The notes: generated by a model not told the origin, from the letters alone. A stretch of DNA of 64,000 bases from Mesorhizobium erdmanii USDA 3471 (GCF_000472705.1 NZ_AXAE01000005.1:476176-540175); one strand, 5' to 3'; positions 24,435-33,385 are shown, numbered from the stretch's first letter. Translations and numbers: made by a program.

Positions 24435-24863
24435 ATGGCATTCGCATTGCTGAACCAGATACGCTCCATCTTCGATGGCGACCCGGGTGTGCGCAAGGTC
24501 GCGGACGATCCGGTCCTATCGGCGGAGCTTCTGATGCTGTTCCGCATGATCCTGGCCGACGGTACGGTCAGCGAGAGCGAGATGGTCGCCTTCCGGCGTA
24601 TCTGTAAGGATGCCTTCGGCATTGCGGAAACCAGCATCGACAGCGTCATCGAATATCTCAACGAGTTCGGCTACGAGACCAACGGCTCCCAGGCGATTGC
24701 GCTGTTCCGCGATCTCGATGTCGAACGCCGCAGGCAATTGGCGCAGCATATGGCGGAGATCGCCAAGGCCGATTCGCAACTGGCCGAGAGCGAGGTGCGC
24801 CTGCTGCGCCGCACGCTCGACCTGCTCGACATCAGCCCGGTCGATGTGGTGAAGCCGGAATAG
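24435..24863 (+). CDS. TerB-like (tellurite resistance B family) protein
   Basis: A 142-residue, all-helical acidic protein of the TerB/COG4103 type. The telling parts are LLMLFRMILADGTVSESE, with its acidic helix-turn, and the repeat IAKADSQLAESEVRLLRR, which resemble the two metal-binding turns of TerB. It is cytosolic; function in most bacteria is unknown beyond links to envelope stress and metal response. The start at ATG 24435 (or the GTG just before it) follows an AGGAAAG ribosome site. It is divergent from the TSUP gene and convergent with the ABC transporter operon. Confidence 0.72.
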   Translation: MAFALLNQIRSIFDGDPGVRKVADDPVLSAELLMLFRMILADGTVSESEMVAFRRICKDAFGIAETSIDSVIEYLNEFGYETNGSQAIALFRDLDVERRRQLAQHMAEIAKADSQLAESEVRLLRRTLDLLDISPVDVVKPE

Positions 24864-24887
24864 GGCTCGCGGCCCTGCCGGGTCCCC

Positions 24888-24958
24888 GCTGCTTCGCAGC
24901 GTCCCGGCGTTCGCTTGCCTTTCATCGTGCCACTGGCACGATGAATTCGCTTCGCGAA
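24888..24958. repeat. Triple hairpin between convergent genes
   Basis: Three perfect dyads follow one another: GCTGC-TTC-GCAGC (24888-24900), TTCATCGTGCC-ACT-GGCACGATGAA (24921-24945) and TTCGC-TTC-GCGAA (24946-24958). The middle one has an 11-bp stem on a 3-base loop. They lie between the convergent TerB-like and ABC ATPase genes and probably end both transcripts. Confidence 0.65.
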
Positions 24959-24966
24959 CCGGCTGC

Positions 24967-26589
24967 TCACCCCTGTTCCTGCATTCGTTTCGCGATCGCC
25001 CTGTGCAGGTCCGGCGCCGCCATGACCAGCGCCCTGGCGGCCTCGGATTGCGGGTGACCCAGCACCTCGCTGGTCTTGCCGCGCTCGACGATCTTGCCTT
25101 CATGCATGATTAGCACCTCGTCCGTGATGGCGCGGGCGACGGTCAGGTCGTGGGTGATGAAGAGATAGGCGATGCCGAGTTTCTGGTTCAATTCGGCGAA
25201 CAGATCGAGGATCTGGGCGCGGATCGAGACATCGAGCGCCGAGACCGGCTCATCGGCGACGACCAGCTTGGGTCGGGTGATGATGGCGCGGGCGATAGAC
25301 AGGCGCTGGCGCTGGCCGCCGGAAAATTCGTGCGGATATTTGTCCATGTCGCGCTGGTCGAGGCCAACCTCATGCAGCGCATGCGCCACCATTTCGCGGA
25401 GTTCGGCACGCGTCGGCTTCTTGTCGAGCACATGCAAGGGTTCGGCGACCAGTTTTTCGACCTTCTGACGCGGATCGAAGGAGCCGTAAGGATCCTGGAA
25501 GACGACCTGCATGTCGCGCCGGGCGGGCTTCAAGTCGGCTTCGCTCTTGCCGGTGACGGTTTCGCCGCGAAACCGGATCGTGCCCGAACTCGGCTTGTCC
25601 AGCGCCAGGATCATGCGAGCAAGCGTTGACTTGCCGCAGCCGGAGCGGCCGACCAGCGCCACCGACTGGCCCGGCGTTATCGACAGCGAAACATCGTCGA
25701 CGGCGCGGATGGCGGGTGCGCGCCGGAACAGCGAGGTGCGGCGGCCGGGGTAATCGCGGGTCACGCTTTCGACCTGGAGCAAGGGGTTGCCCGGGTTCGC
25801 GCCATGCGACCTGGGCCGCGCCGGCACATGCATGGAGGCCTGCGCCAGCTGGCGCGTGTAGGGATGGAGTTGTTCGGAGAGCGTGCGCACCGTGTCGCCG
25901 GCCTCCATCACCTCGCCGCGCCGCAGGATGGTGATGCGGTCGGCCATTTCGGTCACGACGGCGAGGTCGTGCGAGATCAAAAGCAGGCCCATACGGTTCT
26001 CCGCGACGAGGTCGCGCAAGAGGTCTAGGATCTGCGCCTGCAGCACCACGTCGAGCGCGGTCGTCGGTTCGTCGGCGATCAGCAGCTTCGGCTTCAGCGC
26101 GCAGGCGATGGCAATGACGACGCGCTGGCGCTGGCCGCCGGACAGTTCATGCGGATAGCGCGACAGCGGGAATTTTGCCGAGGGCAGGCCCACCCGATCG
26201 AGCATTTGGCGCGCCCGCTCTTCAGCCGCCGCGCGCGTGGCCCTGGTGTGCCAGCGAATACCTTCGGCGACCTGTTCGCCGATGGTCTTGACCGGGTTGA
26301 GCGCCGTCATCGGCTCCTGGAACACCATGCCGATGTCGTCGCCGCGCAGGGCGCACATCTGGCCCTCGGTGGCAGTGAGGATATCGATCCCGTCGAATGT
26401 GACGCGCCCGGTGGCGCGCGCGGCATAAGGCAAAAGCCGCATCACCGTCAGCGCGGTCATCGACTTGCCGGAGCCGGATTCGCCGACCAGCCCCATCACC
26501 TCGCCAGGCGCGACGGAAAGCCCCACGTCTTTCAGGATCTGCGTGTTGCCGATGGTCAGCGACAGGTTTTCGATGTCGAGCAGGCTCAT
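24967..26589 (-). CDS. Fused double ATPase of a peptide/nickel-type ABC transporter
   Basis: A 540-residue protein with two complete ABC ATPase domains, equivalent to DppD and DppF joined. The first has Walker A GESGSGKS (36-43), signature LSGGQRQR and Walker B LLIADEPT. The second has Walker A GRSGCGKST, signature FSGGQRQR and Walker B LVVADEPV. It powers import of oligopeptides or similar solutes. The ATG at 26589 overlaps the stop of the permease gene in ATGA, so the genes are translationally coupled. The substrate is unknown; the neighbouring M20 hydrolase hints at a peptide or amide. Confidence 0.88.
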   Translation of the reverse strand: MSLLDIENLSLTIGNTQILKDVGLSVAPGEVMGLVGESGSGKSMTALTVMRLLPYAARATGRVTFDGIDILTATEGQMCALRGDDIGMVFQEPMTALNPVKTIGEQVAEGIRWHTRATRAAAEERARQMLDRVGLPSAKFPLSRYPHELSGGQRQRVVIAIACALKPKLLIADEPTTALDVVLQAQILDLLRDLVAENRMGLLLISHDLAVVTEMADRITILRRGEVMEAGDTVRTLSEQLHPYTRQLAQASMHVPARPRSHGANPGNPLLQVESVTRDYPGRRTSLFRRAPAIRAVDDVSLSITPGQSVALVGRSGCGKSTLARMILALDKPSSGTIRFRGETVTGKSEADLKPARRDMQVVFQDPYGSFDPRQKVEKLVAEPLHVLDKKPTRAELREMVAHALHEVGLDQRDMDKYPHEFSGGQRQRLSIARAIITRPKLVVADEPVSALDVSIRAQILDLFAELNQKLGIAYLFITHDLTVARAITDEVLIMHEGKIVERGKTSEVLGHPQSEAARALVMAAPDLHRAIAKRMQEQG

Positions 26590-27455
26590 CGCTGCCGCCG
26601 CGATTTCGGGTCGAGAATGTCGGCGATGCCATCGCCCAAGAGGTTCAGGCCGAGCACGGTGATGACGATCGCCATGCCGGGAAAGATCGCCATCCACGGT
26701 GCCACCACCATGCGGGTCTGGGCGTCGAACAGCATGCGGCCCCAGCTCGGCATTGGCGGCTGCGCCCCGAGGCCGAGATAGGAAAGCCCGGCCTCGGCCA
26801 GGATGCCCAGCGCGAACTGGATGGTGCCTTGCACCAGGAGCAGTGTGGCGATGTTGGGCAGCACATGTTCGATCGATATCTGCGTGCTGCTTTTTCCCGC
26901 GGCGCGCGCGGCAAGGATGAATTCGCGCGGCCAGATCGCAAGCGCGCCGGCGCGCGCGACGCGGGCGAAAACCGGGATGTTGAAGATGCCGATGGCGATG
27001 ATGGCGTTGACGGCGCCCGGTCCAAAGATCGCGGTGATCATGATCGCCGACAGCAGTGCCGGGAAGGCGAAGACGAGGTCGTTGACGCGCATCAGCGCCT
27101 CGTCGACGAGGCCGCCGCGCGCCGCGGCAAAGGCGCCGAGCGGCACACCGACGCTCATGCCGATACCGACCGCGACCAGCGCCACGGCGATCGAATTGCG
27201 GGCGCCGACCATGATCATCGACAGGATGTCGCGGCCGAAATGGTCGGTGCCGAACCAATGCGCCGGCGAAGGGCCTTGCGTCTTGTCGGCGATGACCAGC
27301 TTCGTCACGTCGTAAGGCGTCCAGATATAGGACACGACCGCCATCGCCAGGATCAGCAAGGTGATGACGAAGCCGGTGACGAAAGCTGTGTTCCTGAATG
27401 CCTTGGCCAGGATGGAGCTGAATGTCTCTTCGGGGATGTCGATGTGGAGGGTCAT
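26586..27455 (-). CDS. ABC transporter permease, DppC type
   Basis: A 289-residue inner-membrane permease with about six spans. The N-terminal span after FVTGFVITLLILAMAVV, the conserved HWFGTDHFGRDILS and the EAA loop ARAAGKSSTQI all fit the second permease of peptide/nickel transporters. It forms the channel with the DppB-type protein. Both ends overlap neighbours by four bases (ATGA), typical of a tightly coupled operon. Confidence 0.88.
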   Translation of the reverse strand: MTLHIDIPEETFSSILAKAFRNTAFVTGFVITLLILAMAVVSYIWTPYDVTKLVIADKTQGPSPAHWFGTDHFGRDILSMIMVGARNSIAVALVAVGIGMSVGVPLGAFAAARGGLVDEALMRVNDLVFAFPALLSAIMITAIFGPGAVNAIIAIGIFNIPVFARVARAGALAIWPREFILAARAAGKSSTQISIEHVLPNIATLLLVQGTIQFALGILAEAGLSYLGLGAQPPMPSWGRMLFDAQTRMVVAPWMAIFPGMAIVITVLGLNLLGDGIADILDPKSRRQR

Positions 27456-28399
27456 TGCCGGCTTCTCAGGCGCGGATCGACGACCGCATAGGAAAGGTCG
27501 ACGATGAGGTTGACGGCAATGACGGCGGCGACCAGCAGCATGACGACACTTTCGACGACGATCAGGTCGCGCTGGGTGATCGCCTGGAACACCAGCCGGC
27601 CGAGGCCGGGGAGATAAAAGACATTCTCGATGATGATGGTGCCGGCGAGCAGGAAGGCGAATTGCAGGCCGAGAATGGTCAGCACCGGGATCATGGCGTT
27701 ACGCAGCGCGTGCCGCCACAGGACAGTACGGTAGGGCAGGCCCTTGGCGCGGGCGGTGCGGATATAGTCCTCGTTCAGCACCTCGATCAGCGCCGAGCGC
27801 GTGACGCGCGCCAGGATAGCTGCTTGTGGTAAGGCAAGAGCCACCGCAGGAAGAAGCAGAGATTTCAAGGCTTGCCAGACGCCGGCTCCCCAGCCGGAAA
27901 ACCCGCCGGCGGGCACCAGCCGCAGCCAGACCGCGAAGACATAAATGAGCATCAGCGCGAACCAGAAATTGGGCACGGCGACGCCGAGCTGTGCCGCGCC
28001 CATGGCAATTGTGTCACCGGCCCGGCCGCGCCGGCTGGCTGAAAACAGGCCGATCGGTATGGCGATGATGGTGGAGAGCGCAAGCGCGATCAACGCGAGC
28101 GGCAGCGAGACGGCCAACCGTTCGCGCACGAGATCGATGACCGGCACCGAATAGGTATAGGAGCGACCGAGGTCGAGGTTGAGCAGACCGCCGGCCCAGT
28201 GCAGATAGCGCCAGACCAGCGGCGCGTTGAGACCCATCTGGTTGCGCAGGAGTTCCACCTGGTCGGCGCTGGCGTTCATGCCCAGCATCAGCCGCGCCGG
28301 GTCGCCCGGCAGGATCTCCAGCACGGCGAAGACTACCATGGAAGCCAGCGCTAGCGTGACCACGGAGATGGCGAGGCGCTTGAGGAGGTAGGCGGTCAT
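27452..28399 (-). CDS. ABC transporter permease, DppB type
   Basis: A 315-residue inner-membrane permease with about six spans. It has the DppB-type start MTAYLLKRLAISVVTLAL, the loop EILPGDPARLMLG, and the EAA-type segment RTARAKGLPYRTV near the C-terminal half. It pairs with the DppC-type protein to form the membrane channel. The stop overlaps the next start in ATGA. A 75-bp hairpin repeat (28420-28494) separates it from the binding-protein gene upstream, which could lower downstream expression. Confidence 0.88.
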   Translation of the reverse strand: MTAYLLKRLAISVVTLALASMVVFAVLEILPGDPARLMLGMNASADQVELLRNQMGLNAPLVWRYLHWAGGLLNLDLGRSYTYSVPVIDLVRERLAVSLPLALIALALSTIIAIPIGLFSASRRGRAGDTIAMGAAQLGVAVPNFWFALMLIYVFAVWLRLVPAGGFSGWGAGVWQALKSLLLPAVALALPQAAILARVTRSALIEVLNEDYIRTARAKGLPYRTVLWRHALRNAMIPVLTILGLQFAFLLAGTIIIENVFYLPGLGRLVFQAITQRDLIVVESVVMLLVAAVIAVNLIVDLSYAVVDPRLRSRQ

Positions 28400-28419
28400 G
28401 GGAGCTCGACGCCGGCGTG

Positions 28420-28494
28420 GTCATTCACGGGCGAAGCAGGAGCAAAGCTCCGTCGCGCCGCGTCGCTTCGCTCCTTGCTTCGCCCTGGGATGAC
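28420..28494. repeat. Family C palindromic repeat (REP-like) inside the ABC operon
   Basis: Imperfect arms run from GTCATTCACGGGCGAAGCA to TGCTTCGCCCTGGGATGAC, with an inner GGAGCAAAG/CTTCGCTCC dyad and a GCGCCGCG apex. A related copy lies at 63684-63738. It sits between the binding protein and permease genes, where such structures often stabilise the upstream message and set protein ratios. Confidence 0.7.
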
Positions 28495-28502
28495 GAAACA
28501 CC

Positions 28503-29981
28503 TCAGTCGCTCCACTTCACCTTGGTCAGGTCGTTGGCGGGAATCGGCGCGTTTTCCCACAACCCTTGCAGCTTGGCGTCCCAGACGCCGACCTTGGGCA
28601 GTTCGTAGAGGAAGCCGACCACGGCATCGTCGGCCAGGATCTTTTGCGCTTGCGCATACAATTCCTTGCGCTTGGCCTCGTCGGACGTCAGCTCGAGATC
28701 GGCGATGACCTTGTTGAAGGCGGGGTTGTCGTAATTGAAGTAGTAGTCCTTGCGTGCGTAGATATCGATGTCGTTCGGCTCGGTATGGGAGACGATGGTC
28801 AGGTCGTAGTCCTTCTTGGTGAACACCTGGTCCAGCCACTGCGCCCACTCGACGGGAATGATCTCGAGGTTGATGCCGACGTCGCGGAGCTGAGAGGCGA
28901 TGATCTCGCCGCCGAGCCGCGCATAGGAGGTCGGCGGCAGCTTCAACGTGGCCTTGAAGCCGTTCTCCAGCCCCGCTTCCTTCAGCAGTTCCTTGGCCTT
29001 GGCCACGTCGTGCGGATAGCGGCCGGTGAGGTCGACATAGTATTTGTTGGCCGGCGACATATGCGAGCCGATCGGCAGGCCGAGCCCGGCCGAGGCGCCG
29101 TCGATGATTGCCTTGCGGTCGAGCGCGTAGGAGATCGCCTGCCTTACCTGCAATTTGTCGAAGGGCGGCTTCTTGTTGTTGATGGACAGTATGGTCTCGC
29201 CCTCGGTCGCGCCGACCACCACTTTGAAGCGCGGATCATCCTTGATCTGCGCGACGCTGTCGGGATCGAAGAAGGGGAAAGCCTGTATGTCGCCGGAAAG
29301 CAGCGCCGGCACCGCGGCGGCGGCATCGGGAACGACGCGGAACTCGACCTTTTCGAGGAAGACGGGAGCGCCCCAGTAATGATCCGCTTTCACCAGGGTG
29401 ATCGACGAACCCTTGGCCCAGCTGTCGAACTTGAAGGGGCCGGTGCCAATGGGCTTCTCCTTGTTGGTGTCGGCGGATTTCGGCGACACCATCACCGCAT
29501 CGCCCCAGCCCATATTGTAGAGGAACGAGCCCTGCGGGTGGGCGAGCGTAACCTTGACAGTGGCAGGGTCGACTACTTCGACCTTGTCGATGGCGGCAAA
29601 GAGCTGTTTTTGCGCATTGATGGAATTTTCAGCGCGCGCACGGTCGAGCGAGAATTTTACGTCTTCGGCGCTGAAATCGGTGCCGTCGTGGAATTTGACG
29701 CCAGTGTGCAGCTTGAAAGTGTAGACCTTGCCGTCATCGGAAATCGTCCAGCTCTCGGCGAGATCCGGCAGAACCTCCCCATTGGGGCCGATCCGGGTCA
29801 GGCCCTGGAACACATTGGCGTAGGTGACCTCCCGGATTGCCGCGGCCGCTCCCGCCGTCGGGTCGAGATGCGGGGGTTCGAGGGGAATGCCGATGACGAG
29901 ATCGGTCCGGGCGGCAGACGCCGAAGCGGCGCTTGCGAACGCCAGAACGGCAGCGGCCAGAAGGGTTCTCCAAAATTTCAT
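28503..29981 (-). CDS. Peptide/nickel-type ABC transporter substrate-binding protein
   Basis: A 492-residue periplasmic protein of the SBP family 5. A signal peptide (MKFWRTLLAAAVLAFASAAS, cut near ASA) is followed by the family start TDLVIGIPLEPPHLDPTAG, the signature WTISDDGKVYTFKLHTGVKFHDGT and the lobe-2 RQAISYALDR. It captures the transported solute for the DppBC-type channel. The ATG at 29981 has GGGGAG seven bases upstream. It is the first gene of the transporter operon; the M20 hydrolase gene lies upstream on the same strand, separated by a repeat. Confidence 0.9.
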   Translation of the reverse strand: MKFWRTLLAAAVLAFASAASASAARTDLVIGIPLEPPHLDPTAGAAAAIREVTYANVFQGLTRIGPNGEVLPDLAESWTISDDGKVYTFKLHTGVKFHDGTDFSAEDVKFSLDRARAENSINAQKQLFAAIDKVEVVDPATVKVTLAHPQGSFLYNMGWGDAVMVSPKSADTNKEKPIGTGPFKFDSWAKGSSITLVKADHYWGAPVFLEKVEFRVVPDAAAAVPALLSGDIQAFPFFDPDSVAQIKDDPRFKVVVGATEGETILSINNKKPPFDKLQVRQAISYALDRKAIIDGASAGLGLPIGSHMSPANKYYVDLTGRYPHDVAKAKELLKEAGLENGFKATLKLPPTSYARLGGEIIASQLRDVGINLEIIPVEWAQWLDQVFTKKDYDLTIVSHTEPNDIDIYARKDYYFNYDNPAFNKVIADLELTSDEAKRKELYAQAQKILADDAVVGFLYELPKVGVWDAKLQGLWENAPIPANDLTKVKWSD

Positions 29982-30013
29982 CGCTGAACTCCCCATGTGC
30001 TCAAATGCTCAAG

Positions 30014-30118
30014 CCTAAAGCGCGTCGCGTTGAAACGGATCCGTGCAACGCGCTTCAGGTCCTTGTTTTTATGCATATCGTTCTCCCAAAACCGAGGTCA
30101 CTTTTGGGCGACATGCAT
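30014..30118. repeat. Family A intergenic hairpin repeat, full copy
   Basis: The left part pairs AAGCGCGTCGCGTTG with CAACGCGCTT. The right part is a nested hairpin in which TGCATATCG, CCCAAAA, TTTTGGG and CGACATGCA pair around CCGAGGTCAC. Related copies lie at 15466-15555, 35424-35504 and 38577-38627, and a variant at 50795-50843. It fills most of the 227-base gap between the binding-protein and M20 genes. Confidence 0.8.
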
Positions 30119-30208
30119 CAGGGATAGAAGCGTGATTTCGCGCGGGAGTAAATTGCGTTTCGTGCTGTCGCGCCGCGCCAGGAGAAATGTTTTTGCGTCG
30201 TCGGCCGA

Positions 30209-31486
30209 TCATCCGGTCGTGCCGCGCAGCAGCACGTTGAGGCCGATCGCCATCACCTTGGCCGATTCCACCATGTCCGAAATCCCGACCCATTCGTCCG
30301 GCCGGTGGGCGAGGTCGAGAATGCCGGGTCCGTAGGCGATGCAGTCGTAGAGATGGCCGATGCGGGCTATGTGCTTCTGGTCGTAGGTGCCGGGCGAGAT
30401 GACATAGTCCGGTTCGCGGTCGAAGATGGCGTGAATGCCTTGCGCCACCGCCTTGACCACCGGCGCGTCGCGCTCAGTCATCAACGGCAGCACTTCCATC
30501 AGGTCGCGGATCTCGTAATCGAACTTTTTGCGCTCGCGCTTCAGCCGCTCGAGAATGCCGGTCACTTCGCCCTTCACCGTAGCAAGGTCTTCCTCGAGCA
30601 GGAAGCGGCGGTCGATGGTCAGCCGGCAGGAATCGGGCACGTTGGGCGAGGGCAAGCCGGGCCGGAAATCCTCGGTCTGGCCGCCATGGATGGAGTTGAT
30701 GTTCATGGTCGAACGTTTCGCACCCTCGGGCACGACCGGCATGCGCGTCATCTTGCGGTCGAGCGCGGGGAACAGTTCGTCCTCGAAGGCCCTGAGCACG
30801 GCGCCCATATGGCGCACCGCATTGTCGCCGAGAAACGGCATCGAACCATGAGCGATCTCGCCCTTGGTCTCGATCTCGGCCCACCAGACGCCGCGATGGC
30901 CAAGGCAGATGCGGTCCTTGTTCAACGGCTCGGGGATGATGACGTGGTCGACCCTGGGCTTGGAGAAATAGCCCAGGCTGGCGAGATGGGCGACGCCGCC
31001 GAAGCCGCCGGACTCTTCGTCAACGGTGCCGGATATTTCGATGGCCCCGGGAAAATCGGGATAGACGTCCATGAACGCTTCGGCGGCGATGATCGACGCA
31101 GCCAGGCCGCCCTTCATGTCGCAGGCGCCACGTCCATAGACCCTGCCGTCCTTGATGATGCCGGCAAAGGGATCGACGGTCCAGCCGTCGCCGGCCTCGA
31201 CCACGTCTATATGCGAATTGAAGTGGACGCAGGGCCCAGGCAAGCGGCCGTCGAAACGGGCCACGATATTGACGCGCGGGTAGCGATCGGTGTCGCCCGG
31301 CGTGCCTTCGGCGCGGATGAATTCGGTTTCGAAACCACGCTTCCTCAGCCGCGCGCCAAGATATTCGGCGCATGGACGGTAGGCTTCGCCGGGCGGATTT
31401 ATGGTCGGAAAGCGGATCAGGTCGGCGGTCAGCGCAACGACATCGTCGCGCCTGTCATCGATTGCTCGCAGGAGTCTTTCATTCAT
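30209..31486 (-). CDS. M20 family amidohydrolase (ArgE/DapE-like)
   Basis: A 425-residue dizinc hydrolase of the ArgE/DapE/ACY1 family. Metal-binding segments are visible: HFNSHIDVVEAGDGW (His and Asp), GRGACDMKGG (bridging Asp), TVDEESGGFG (catalytic Glu pair) and a C-terminal Asp/His. The dimerisation domain is inserted in the middle. It removes acyl groups from amino acids or cleaves small peptides in the cytosol. The ATG at 31486 is the first of two overlapping ATGs; the ribosome site is weak. It lies upstream of the ABC transporter genes on the same strand, so it may hydrolyse the imported compound. Confidence 0.85.
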   Translation of the reverse strand: MNERLLRAIDDRRDDVVALTADLIRFPTINPPGEAYRPCAEYLGARLRKRGFETEFIRAEGTPGDTDRYPRVNIVARFDGRLPGPCVHFNSHIDVVEAGDGWTVDPFAGIIKDGRVYGRGACDMKGGLAASIIAAEAFMDVYPDFPGAIEISGTVDEESGGFGGVAHLASLGYFSKPRVDHVIIPEPLNKDRICLGHRGVWWAEIETKGEIAHGSMPFLGDNAVRHMGAVLRAFEDELFPALDRKMTRMPVVPEGAKRSTMNINSIHGGQTEDFRPGLPSPNVPDSCRLTIDRRFLLEEDLATVKGEVTGILERLKRERKKFDYEIRDLMEVLPLMTERDAPVVKAVAQGIHAIFDREPDYVISPGTYDQKHIARIGHLYDCIAYGPGILDLAHRPDEWVGISDMVESAKVMAIGLNVLLRGTTG

Positions 31487-31707
31487 TGGCAGAGTTGAGC
31501 AGCGATTGGTGATGCATTGCAAGCCCGCCGGCGATCAGGTCCGTGCGACGTGTCGCTGCGGCAACTATCGCGGGAAATCGTTCAAATTCGCTGCTTCGAA
31601 TTGGCGAATTGATCAAGGAGTGTGTGTTATCCCGTTCACCTGCCGTTAAAAAGATGAAAAACATCGTGAGGGCAGACAGATAAGGGCAATCAAAGGGGTT
31701 TGGTCGC

Positions 31708-32139
31708 ATGAAGAAGTCTTTTCTAGTCGCAGCAGCAATGCTGATGACCGCGCTGTTTGGTGCGCCGGCCGCAAGCCACGCGGCCATGTTGGAAGCGAAT
31801 ATCGACGTGTCGTCGCAGACGATGACGGTCAGATATGGCCTGCAGGTTTACCGGTGGACCGTGTCCACCGCACGGCCCGGTTATTTCACGCCACGCGGCA
31901 CCTACCGGCCGCAGCGGACCGCCCGGATGTGGTATTCGAAAAAGTATCATATGTCGCCGATGCCTTATTCCGTGTTCTTCCATGGCGGCTATGCCATCCA
32001 CGGAACCGGCGCTGTCAGGCAACTCGGCCGTCCAGCCTCGCATGGCTGCGTGCGGCTGCACACGGCCAATGCCGCAACCTTCTATTCGATGGTGCGGGAA
32101 GTGGGCTTCGGCAACACCCGCATTGTCGTCACCAATTAA
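31708..32139 (+). CDS. L,D-transpeptidase (YkuD domain)
   Basis: A 143-residue exported protein. A signal peptide (residues 1-26, ending SHA-A) precedes a short YkuD domain. The catalytic motif HGTGAVRQLGRPASHGCVR (98-116) holds His98, His112 and the nucleophile Cys114. The enzyme forms L,D cross-links in peptidoglycan or attaches outer-membrane proteins to it, in the periplasm. It is among the smallest of the family, with no extra binding domain. An AAAGGGG ribosome site precedes the ATG. Confidence 0.88.
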   Translation: MKKSFLVAAAMLMTALFGAPAASHAAMLEANIDVSSQTMTVRYGLQVYRWTVSTARPGYFTPRGTYRPQRTARMWYSKKYHMSPMPYSVFFHGGYAIHGTGAVRQLGRPASHGCVRLHTANAATFYSMVREVGFGNTRIVVTN

Positions 32140-32322
32140 GCGGCAAAGACCGAAACGACACGATGCTGGGCACGTTCCTGGCGGTTTCCGGCCGCAATCG
32201 TTGCAGGAATATCGCATTGGCACGGAAAAAATTGCCGCTGCGTTATTTCGGTCCAGCTAATATTTCTATGAGCAGCCGGTGGTGGTAATAGACAACCCAT
32301 CGGGAAACTCATGAGGGGCGTG

Positions 32323-33165
32323 ATGTATCGATTTATTCTTGGTGTGGCGATTGCCGCAACCGCCACGTCGGCTTTCGCGGCCGACGCCGTCGCTCCGATC
32401 GTCATGGATCAGGAGGTCGCCGCGCCGCATATTTCCGGTTATGTTGAGGCTTACCTCGGCGGATTGTATGTGACCGTCCCGGGTGACCATGCGTCCGCTA
32501 CGACCGCAGGCGGTACGGGTCGCGTGAATTTCCCAATCGACTCCCGCTGGAACGTCCAGACGGACGCGTTCGTCGATTCTCTTTGGGTGCAAGGCCAGAA
32601 TTTTTACGGATATGGCGGCGCCGTTCACGGCTACTGGCGCGATCCGAGTTCATACGCGCTTGGCGGATTCGCCACGATTACCGGGTATGGCGGCGACAAT
32701 TTCAGTGGGGAGCACATCTACAATTTTACGGTCGGCCCAGAAGCCCAAGTCTATTTCGGCAATGTGACACTCTACGGCCAAGTTGACTATGGACAGTTGC
32801 GGGCCAGCGGTTCGTCCGAACATCTGGACACCTGGGGCGGTCGTGGCGTGGTGCGCTATTTCGCTCAGGACAACCTTCGCTTCGATGGCGAACTCGGCTA
32901 TTCCACGATCTCGCTCGGCGGCGAACATCTCAATACCGTAACCGGGGCGCTGCAGGCCATGTACCGGTTTTCCGGGACGCCGCTTTCGGTGTTTGGCCGC
33001 TATCAACTGGATCATCTGTCCGCCGGCGGCATAAGCGAGAACATCCACAAATATGTGATTGGCGTGCGTGCGAGCTTCGGTTCCGACACGTTGCTGGACG
33101 AAGACCGCAACGGCGCCACGATGGATACCTATCGGCCGAATATTATCCTGCCGTTCGGGGGGTGA
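32323..33165 (+). CDS. Outer-membrane beta-barrel-like protein
   Basis: A 280-residue exported protein. The signal peptide (MYRFILGVAIAATATSAFAA) is followed by about 250 residues of alternating polar and hydrophobic strands rich in Gly and Tyr, ending in strands such as HKYVIGVRASFGS. This looks like a small barrel of the outer-membrane/porin-like superfamily. No Pfam-type motif that I can name is present. The ATG at 32323 has GAGG six bases upstream; the ATG at 32311 is the alternative. A strong intrinsic terminator follows, so it is a single-gene unit. Confidence 0.65.
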   Translation: MYRFILGVAIAATATSAFAADAVAPIVMDQEVAAPHISGYVEAYLGGLYVTVPGDHASATTAGGTGRVNFPIDSRWNVQTDAFVDSLWVQGQNFYGYGGAVHGYWRDPSSYALGGFATITGYGGDNFSGEHIYNFTVGPEAQVYFGNVTLYGQVDYGQLRASGSSEHLDTWGGRGVVRYFAQDNLRFDGELGYSTISLGGEHLNTVTGALQAMYRFSGTPLSVFGRYQLDHLSAGGISENIHKYVIGVRASFGSDTLLDEDRNGATMDTYRPNIILPFGG

Positions 33166-33204
33166 ACGGCCCCCAGAAGATATAGAGCCAGGTACATGCA
33201 GTAG

Positions 33205-33235
33205 AAAAGCCGCGGGGAGACCTCCGCGGCTTTTT
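33205..33235 (+). terminator. Intrinsic terminator after the barrel-protein gene
   Basis: AAAAGCCGCGG pairs with CCGCGGCTTTT around a short loop, followed by T5. A textbook Rho-independent terminator about 40 bases after the stop. Confidence 0.85.
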
Positions 33236-33248
33236 CCTTTACTTCGTT

Positions 33249-33352
33249 TAGAGCGGTTTAGCGTTTGATGGAATCGCCCAGCCGCTCTAACTCTTTGTTT
33301 TTATACAACTCCGGATGGAAAACCGTTGCACGCTTTTCCTGGAATTGCTCCA
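33249..33352. repeat. Family B intergenic repeat, copy 1
   Basis: About 104 bases beginning TAGAGCGG and ending GGAATTGCTCCA. It has an internal AGAGCGG/CCGCTCT hairpin in the first 45 bases and an imperfect TCCGGATGGAAAACC...TTTTCCTGGA dyad in the second half. It matches the copy at 55075-55177 along its whole length with scattered substitutions. Confidence 0.8.
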
Positions 33353-33385
33353 AAGGCTCCTCGTTACGGAGTCATGCGACGCGCT

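Noticed and set aside
28566..29987. Plus-strand open frame of 473 codons opposite the ABC binding-protein gene
   Set aside because: The minus strand shows a signal peptide and all SBP family 5 signatures. The plus frame is a shadow.
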